Part shown: positions 59,436 to 64,000 of the stretch, in pieces
Numbering within the stretch: the first letter of the stretch is position 1
Layout of the letters: every line of letters starts with the position of its first letter
Source of the DNA: Aquipuribacter nitratireducens
GTDB lineage: Bacteria > Actinomycetota > Actinomycetes > Actinomycetales > JBBAYJ01
Reading direction: 5' to 3'
NCBI RefSeq assembly: GCF_037860835.1
Contig: NZ_JBBEOG010000011.1
Coordinates: 1-64,000 of the forward strand
Length of the DNA: 64,000 nucleotides
Program-made: the position numbers and the translations under genes
Notes under the pieces: generated by a model
Told to the model about the DNA's origin: nothing
What the model saw: only the letters and a program-made list of their open reading frames with translations
Database searches by the model: none

Positions 59436-60203
59436 GTGAGGATCACCGACAGCGTCGTCATGGTCTCCGGGGCCGCCTCCGGCCTCGGTCGTGCCACCGC
59501 CCACCGCTTCGCCGCCGACGGCGCCACCGTCGTGCTCGTCGACCTGCCCGGGGAACGGCTCGACGCCGCCGCCGCCGAGCTGCAGGAGGCGGGCCGCGTC
59601 GTCGCGGCCCCCGCCGACGTCACCGACGAGGACCAGCTCGCGGCCGCCGTCGACACCGCCACCGGTGCGGGCACGCTCCGGGTCGCGGTCGCGTGCGCCG
59701 GCATCGCGCCGCCCACCAAGATCTACGGCAAGCGCGGTGTGGCGCCCCTCGACGGGTTCCGGACGGTGATCGCGGTCAACCTCGTCGGCACGTTCAACCT
59801 GTTCCGCCTCGCCGCGCAGGCGATGGCCGGCAACGACGACCTCGACGGGGACCGCGGGGTCCTCATCGGGACCGCGAGCGTCGCCGCCTTCGACGGGCAG
59901 GTCGGCCAGGCGGCCTACTCCGCCTCGAAGGGCGGCGTCGCGGCGATGACCCTGCCGGTGGCGCGGGACCTCGCCGAGCACCACATCCGGGTCATGACGA
60001 TCGCCCCGGGGATCATGGACACGCCGATGATGGCGGGCCTGCCGGAGAACGCCCGGGTGTCGCTGGCCCAGCAGATCCCCCACCCGGCGCGGCTCGGGCG
60101 CCCCGAGGAGTACGCGATGCTCGCGGCGCACATCGTGGCGAATCCGCTGCTCAACGGGGAGACGATCCGCCTCGACGGGGCGATCCGCATGGCCCCGCGC
60201 TGA
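59436..60203 (+). CDS. SDR, 3-hydroxyacyl-CoA dehydrogenase type II-like
   Basis: 255-residue SDR: GAASGLGRATA loop at residues 12-22, CAGIAPP near 88, catalytic YSASK near 166-170, and a PGIMDTPMMAGLPE block near 195-208. These last features and length match the HSD10-like 3-hydroxyacyl-CoA dehydrogenases. Substrate by similarity only. Starts 68 nt after the divergent SDR gene. Confidence 0.88.
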   Translation: MRITDSVVMVSGAASGLGRATAHRFAADGATVVLVDLPGERLDAAAAELQEAGRVVAAPADVTDEDQLAAAVDTATGAGTLRVAVACAGIAPPTKIYGKRGVAPLDGFRTVIAVNLVGTFNLFRLAAQAMAGNDDLDGDRGVLIGTASVAAFDGQVGQAAYSASKGGVAAMTLPVARDLAEHHIRVMTIAPGIMDTPMMAGLPENARVSLAQQIPHPARLGRPEEYAMLAAHIVANPLLNGETIRLDGAIRMAPR

Positions 60204-60225
60204 GGGGGCACCGGTCCGGGGCACC

Positions 60226-60231
60226 TACCCT
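60226..60231 (+). promoter_or_regulatory. -10 box, probable leaderless start of dus
   Basis: TACCCT ends 6 nt before GTG 60238. Confidence 0.5.
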
Positions 60232-60237
60232 GGTGCG

Positions 60238-61425
60238 GTGACCCTCACGACGCTCGACGCGCCCGTCGGCGCGCCGACCCGGCCGCTGCGCCTCGGCGAC
60301 CGGGTGCTCGGGGCGCCCGTCGTGCTCGCTCCCATGGCCGGTATCACGAACGCCGCCTTCCGGCGGCTGTGCCGCGAGCTCGGCGGCGGCGCGGGGCTCT
60401 ACGTGTCGGAGATGGTGACGAGCCGCGCGCTGGTCGAGCGCACGCCGGAGTCGCTGCGTCTCACCGAGCACCACCCGGACGAGCCGGTCAAGAGCGTCCA
60501 GCTGTACGCCACCGACCCCGGCACGGCCGCGCGGGCCGTCGAGGTCCTCCTCGAGCTCGACCGCGCCGAGCACGTCGACCTCAACTTCGGCTGCCCCGTC
60601 CCGAAGGTCACCCGCCGCGGCGGGGGAGCGGCGCTGCCGTGGAAGGCCGACCTGTTCCGCGCCGTCGTCCGCGCCGTCGTCCGCGCCGCGGAGCCCGCCG
60701 GGGTCCCGGTGACGGTGAAGATGCGCAAGGGCATCGACGAGGACCACCTCACGTACCTCGACGCGGGCCGCGCCGCCGTCGACGAGGGCGCCGCGTGGGT
60801 CGCCCTCCACGGGCGCACCGCCGCACAGCTGTACGCCCCGCACGCCGACTGGGACGCGATCGCCCGCCTGCGCGACGCCCTGCCCGCCGAGGTGCCCGTC
60901 CTGGGTAACGGCGACGTGTTCTCCGCCGAGGACGCCGTCACCATGGTCGAGCGCACCGGCTGCGACGGCGTGGTCGTCGGGCGAGGGTGCCTCGGGCGGC
61001 CGTGGCTGTTCGCCGACATCGCCGCAGCACTCGCCGGCAGCGACGCGCGCACCCGCCCCGACCTGCGGACGGTCGTGGCCGCCTTCCGCCGCCACGCCGA
61101 GCTGCTCGCCGAGAACATGGCGGACGAGGCACGGGCGTGCCGCGACATCCGCAAGCACGTCTCGTGGTACCTCAAGGGGTACCCGGTCGGGCACGAGCTG
61201 CGGGTGCGCCTCGCCCTCGTCGACTCCCTCGCCGACATCGACGCCGTCACCGCCGAGATGCCGCTCGACGCCGCCTACCCCGGCGAGGCCGCCGAGGGGC
61301 AGCGAGGGCGCGCCGGCAGCCCGCGCCCCGTGTCGCTGCCCGACGGGTGGCTGCGCAGCCGCGACCTCGACCCCGCCACCGCCGCGCAGGTCGCCGCGGC
61401 CGAGGCGTCCGTGTCCGGCGGATGA
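60238..61425 (+). CDS. dusB: tRNA-dihydrouridine synthase (DusB-like)
   Basis: 395-residue FMN enzyme that reduces uridines in tRNA. LAPMAGITNAAFR near residues 31-43, catalytic Cys in LNFGCPVPKV (near 120), KMRKGID (near 161) and GNGDVFSAED (near 222). GTG start after a -10-like box. The stop overlaps the next gene by ATGA. The C-terminal 60 residues extend the family core. Confidence 0.94.
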   Translation: MTLTTLDAPVGAPTRPLRLGDRVLGAPVVLAPMAGITNAAFRRLCRELGGGAGLYVSEMVTSRALVERTPESLRLTEHHPDEPVKSVQLYATDPGTAARAVEVLLELDRAEHVDLNFGCPVPKVTRRGGGAALPWKADLFRAVVRAVVRAAEPAGVPVTVKMRKGIDEDHLTYLDAGRAAVDEGAAWVALHGRTAAQLYAPHADWDAIARLRDALPAEVPVLGNGDVFSAEDAVTMVERTGCDGVVVGRGCLGRPWLFADIAAALAGSDARTRPDLRTVVAAFRRHAELLAENMADEARACRDIRKHVSWYLKGYPVGHELRVRLALVDSLADIDAVTAEMPLDAAYPGEAAEGQRGRAGSPRPVSLPDGWLRSRDLDPATAAQVAAAEASVSGG

Positions 61426-62030
61426 GGCGCCTGCTCGCGGCCGTCGTCGTCCTCCTGCTCGCCGTCCCCGTCGCCGTCGCGCTGCGCGTCGTCCAGGTGG
61501 CGCGCTGGGACGACGCCCCGGGCGCCGACGCCCTCGTCGTCCTCGGTGCCGCCCAGCTCGACGGCGAGCCCGGCGCCGTGCTCGAGGCGCGCCTGCAGCA
61601 CGCCCTCGACCTCTACGAGGCCGGGGTCGCGCCCGTCGTCGTCACCACGGGCTCCAACCAGGAGGGGGACCGCTTCACGGAGGCGGGCAGCGGCGAGGAG
61701 TGGCTCGTCGAGCGCGGCGTCCCCGCCGACGCGGTCGTCGCGGTCCCCGAGGGCCGCAACACGTACGACAGCCTCCTCCCGGTCGCCCAGCTGGCCCGCG
61801 AGCGCGGCTGGGAGCGGCTGGTCGCGGTGAGCGACCCGTGGCACCTGTACCGGGTGCGGGTGATGGCGGACACCGTCGACCTGCCCCTGGTCGGCACCAG
61901 CCCCGTGCAGGACGGGCCGAGCACCGCCTCGGCGGGACGTGCCGTCAGCTACGTCGGGCGGGAGACCGCCGGGGTGCTCGTCCACCAGGGGGCCGTCGCC
62001 CTCGACAAGGTGCGGGGCCTCGCGGCGTGA
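61422..62030 (+). CDS. YdcF-like DUF218 protein
   Basis: 202-residue DUF218 protein: N-terminal membrane helix (about 3-22), then the fold with DALVVLGAAQLDGEP, VVTTGSN and EGRNTYDSLLPV, and a SDPWHLYR block. Related proteins (YdcF, SanA) act in envelope barrier function. Between dus and dgt, with 4-nt overlaps on both sides. Confidence 0.88.
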   Translation: MRRLLAAVVVLLLAVPVAVALRVVQVARWDDAPGADALVVLGAAQLDGEPGAVLEARLQHALDLYEAGVAPVVVTTGSNQEGDRFTEAGSGEEWLVERGVPADAVVAVPEGRNTYDSLLPVAQLARERGWERLVAVSDPWHLYRVRVMADTVDLPLVGTSPVQDGPSTASAGRAVSYVGRETAGVLVHQGAVALDKVRGLAA

Positions 62031-63304
62031 GCGCGCCCGTCCGTGAGCCCGTGTCGACACCGGGCTACGACTCGCCGGACCGGGCGCGCTGGGTCGACGA
62101 GCCGCCGAAGCGCTCGAGGCGGACGGCGTTCGCCCGCGACCGGGCCCGGCTGCTGCACTCCTCCGCGCTGCGCCGGCTCGCGGCGAAGACGCAGGTCGTG
62201 GGCCCGGACAGCGACGACTTCGTCCGCAACCGGCTCACGCACAGCCTCGAGGTCGCGCAGGTCGGGCGCGAGCTCGGCGGCGGGCTCGGCTGCGACCCCG
62301 ACGTCGTCGAGACCGCGTGCCTCGCGCACGACCTCGGTCACCCGCCGTTCGGTCACAACGGGGAGGCGCTGCTCGACGAGGTCGCGGCCGCGGCCGGCGG
62401 GTTCGAGGGCAACGCGCAGACCCTGCGGGTGCTGACCCGGCTCGAGCCGAAGGTCGTCCGGCCCGACGGGCGCAGCGTCGGGCTCAACCTCACCCGCGCG
62501 AGCCTCGACGCGGCGACGAAGTACCCGTGGCGGCGAGGTGAGGGCCCGAGGAGGTCCGCCCCCCGCAAGTTCGGGGTGTACGCGGACGACGCGGACGTCT
62601 TCGCGTGGCTGCGCGACGGCGCCCCCGCCGGGCGGAAGAGCCTCGAGGCGCAGGTCATGGACCTCGCCGACGACATCGCCTACAGCGTCCACGACGTCGA
62701 GGACGCCGTCGTCGCGGGCCGGCTCGACCTCGCCGTCCTGCACGACCCCGCCGAGCGCGCAGCCGTGGCCGGGACGGCGCTGCGCTGGTACGGCGGCGGG
62801 GAGGGCGACGCCCTCGACGAGCCGGCGGTCGTCGCCGCCCTGGAGCGGCTGCAGCACCTGCCGGAGTGGGTCGCGGGGCCCGTCTCCTCCCGCCCGGCGC
62901 TCGCCGCGCTCAAGACGATGACGAGCGCGCTCGTCGGCCGCTTCGTCGGGGCCGCCGACGCCGCCACCCGCGCCGTCCACGGTCCCGGGCCGCTCACCCG
63001 GTACGGCGCCGACCTCGTGGTGCCGGAGGGCACCCGCGCCGAGGTCGTCGCCCTCAAGGCCGTGGCGGCGCACTACGTCATGCAGGCCGACGACCGTGCG
63101 CCCGTGTACGAGCGTCAGCGGGAGCTGCTCTCCGGCCTCGTCGCCGCGCTCGTCGCCGACCCGTCGCACCTGCAGCCGGCGTACCTGGCGGACCTCGCCG
63201 AGGCCGCGGACGACGCCGCCGCCCTGCGCGTCGTCGTCGACCAGGTCGCCGCGCTCACCGACACGAGCGCCGTCGCCTGGCACGCGGCCCTCGTCGGCGG
63301 CTGA
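62027..63304 (+). CDS. dgt: Deoxyguanosinetriphosphate triphosphohydrolase-like protein
   Basis: 425-residue HD-domain dNTPase. RLTHSLEV (His near 71), ACLAHDLGHPPFGHNGE with the HD pair near 102-103, and MDLADDIAYSVHDVED with the last metal Asp near 218. Cuts dNTPs to nucleoside and triphosphate. GTG overlaps the ydcF-like stop. Confidence 0.93.
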   Translation: MSAPVREPVSTPGYDSPDRARWVDEPPKRSRRTAFARDRARLLHSSALRRLAAKTQVVGPDSDDFVRNRLTHSLEVAQVGRELGGGLGCDPDVVETACLAHDLGHPPFGHNGEALLDEVAAAAGGFEGNAQTLRVLTRLEPKVVRPDGRSVGLNLTRASLDAATKYPWRRGEGPRRSAPRKFGVYADDADVFAWLRDGAPAGRKSLEAQVMDLADDIAYSVHDVEDAVVAGRLDLAVLHDPAERAAVAGTALRWYGGGEGDALDEPAVVAALERLQHLPEWVAGPVSSRPALAALKTMTSALVGRFVGAADAATRAVHGPGPLTRYGADLVVPEGTRAEVVALKAVAAHYVMQADDRAPVYERQRELLSGLVAALVADPSHLQPAYLADLAEAADDAAALRVVVDQVAALTDTSAVAWHAALVGG

Positions 63305-63374
63305 GGCCGCGCGCGCGACGGGACGCCGACCAGGTCCGGGTGCGGGCGCGCGTGCCGCGTGTTGTGCTCCCGGC

Positions 63375-64000
63375 ATGAGCGCACAGCGTCACGTCATCGT
63401 CGGGGCCGGGCTGGCCGGTGCCGGGGCGGCCGCCGCGATCCGCGAGGCCGACCCGGACGCGAGCATCACGGTCCTGGGGGAGGAGGCCCACGAGCCCTAC
63501 GAGCGGCCGGGCCTCAGCAAGGACTACCTGCAGGGGGAGTCCGACGCCGACTCCCTGCTCGTCCACGACCGCGGCTGGTACGACGAGCACGACGTCACGC
63601 TGCGGACCGGGGCGCACGTCGACAGCATCGACCGCTCCGCCGGGGAGGTCGTCCTCGCCGACGGCGAGCGGCTCGGCTACGACCGGCTCCTGCTCGCCAC
63701 GGGGTCCGCTCCCCGCCGGCTGCCCGTCGACGGGATCGACCTCGACGGCGTCCTCACGTTCCGCACCCGCGAGGACTCCGACGCCGTCAAGGCCGCGATC
63801 GCCTCCGGCGACCCGCTCGTCGTGGTCGGTGCCGGCTGGATCGGGCTCGAGGTCGCGAGCGCCGCCCGCGCCGCCGGGGTCGACGTCACCGTCGTGCACG
63901 ACGGGAGCGTCCCGCTCGGGCACGTCGTCGGGGACGTCGTCGGGCAGCGCTTCGCCGAGCTCGCCCGCTCCGCCGGCGTGCGGCTCGTCGACGGCACCCA
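63375..64000 (+). CDS. FAD-dependent oxidoreductase, ferredoxin-reductase type (partial)
   Basis: Open from ATG 63375 to the window end (208 full codons). FAD loop VIVGAGLAGAGAA at residues 8-20, PYERPGLSKDYL (about 43-54), LLATGSAPRR and a second dinucleotide loop VVVGAGWIGLEVASAA (about 152-167). This matches the rubredoxin/ferredoxin reductase flavoproteins that feed Rieske or P450 systems. The C-terminus is outside the window, so the partner is unknown. Confidence 0.9.
   Translation, partial: MSAQRHVIVGAGLAGAGAAAAIREADPDASITVLGEEAHEPYERPGLSKDYLQGESDADSLLVHDRGWYDEHDVTLRTGAHVDSIDRSAGEVVLADGERLGYDRLLLATGSAPRRLPVDGIDLDGVLTFRTREDSDAVKAAIASGDPLVVVGAGWIGLEVASAARAAGVDVTVVHDGSVPLGHVVGDVVGQRFAELARSAGVRLVDGT

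Overview
The window is a continuous piece of a very GC-rich actinobacterial chromosome. Third codon positions are almost all G or C, GTG starts are very common, genes often overlap by GTGA or ATGA, and many promoters are TANNNT boxes only 6-8 nt upstream of the start codon, as in leaderless transcripts. Gene order (rsfS, histidine phosphatase, leuS, degV, comEA, comEC, holA, rpsT, lepA, hemW, hrcA, dnaJ, phoH, ybeY, CNNM, era, leuA, recO, uppS, smtB-zur, glyS, dus, dgt) follows the order known from Mycobacterium and relatives read as one block. A member of Micrococcales or a nearby order is my inference; no rRNA is present to fix the taxon. I saw no prophage, IS element, CRISPR array or replication origin.

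Layout. 1-2641: a degenerate LCP/LytR_C membrane protein (cut by the window edge), rsfS and a GpgP-like phosphatase. 2699-5769: tRNA-Ala(GGC), a GH13 glycosidase resembling glucosylglycerol hydrolase, and a DUF1990 protein. 5770-14536: leuS behind a leader-peptide attenuator, degV, competence genes comEA/comEC, holA and rpsT. 14710-18216: a circularly permuted ATP-grasp / alpha-E / transglutaminase set. 18314-27598: lepA, MOSC, hemW, two DUF4870 proteins, an epimerase, CIRCE-hrcA-dnaJ and an alcohol dehydrogenase. 27626-30461 (minus): a SigE-family sigma factor followed by two tandem GerMN/Gmad2 paralogues, lying where rsmE usually sits. 30576-36385: HIT protein, then phoH (interrupted by an intein), ybeY, CNNM transporter, cytidine-deaminase-like protein and era, the last five chained by 4-nt GTGA overlaps. 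36439-42693: accessory redox and stress genes (formaldehyde-dehydrogenase-like protein, DUF2795, DUF6098, CDGSH, heme-oxygenase-like, and a three-gene membrane-stress operon). 42743-46299: leuA with its leader peptide, an intergenic repeat cluster, recO and uppS. 46379-53480: a MerR regulator, then a zinc-homeostasis island. 53582-64000: glyS, small secreted and repair-type proteins, two SDRs, dus, ydcF-like, dgt and a partial ferredoxin-reductase-type flavoprotein.

The zinc island works as a unit. ZnuABC imports zinc, and SmtB and Zur sense it and are encoded at the end of the same operon. A single Zur-like box sits between two divergent operons that encode six cysteine-poor paralogues of zinc-ribbon ribosomal proteins (L31B, L36, L32 / L28, L33, S14) and an Mrf-type COG0523 protein. 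When zinc is scarce these would replace the zinc-holding versions.

The two most notable observations are: (1) phoH carries a 360-residue intein whose Ala1, block-B Trp, block-F Cys and terminal Thr-His-Asn match the class 3 (WCT) mechanism, placed just before Walker B; (2) leuS and leuA, 37 kb apart, share one leader design: a TANNNT box, exactly 6 nt, a GTG-started short peptide with Leu codons ending in the rare CTT, and in leuS a clear terminator hairpin.
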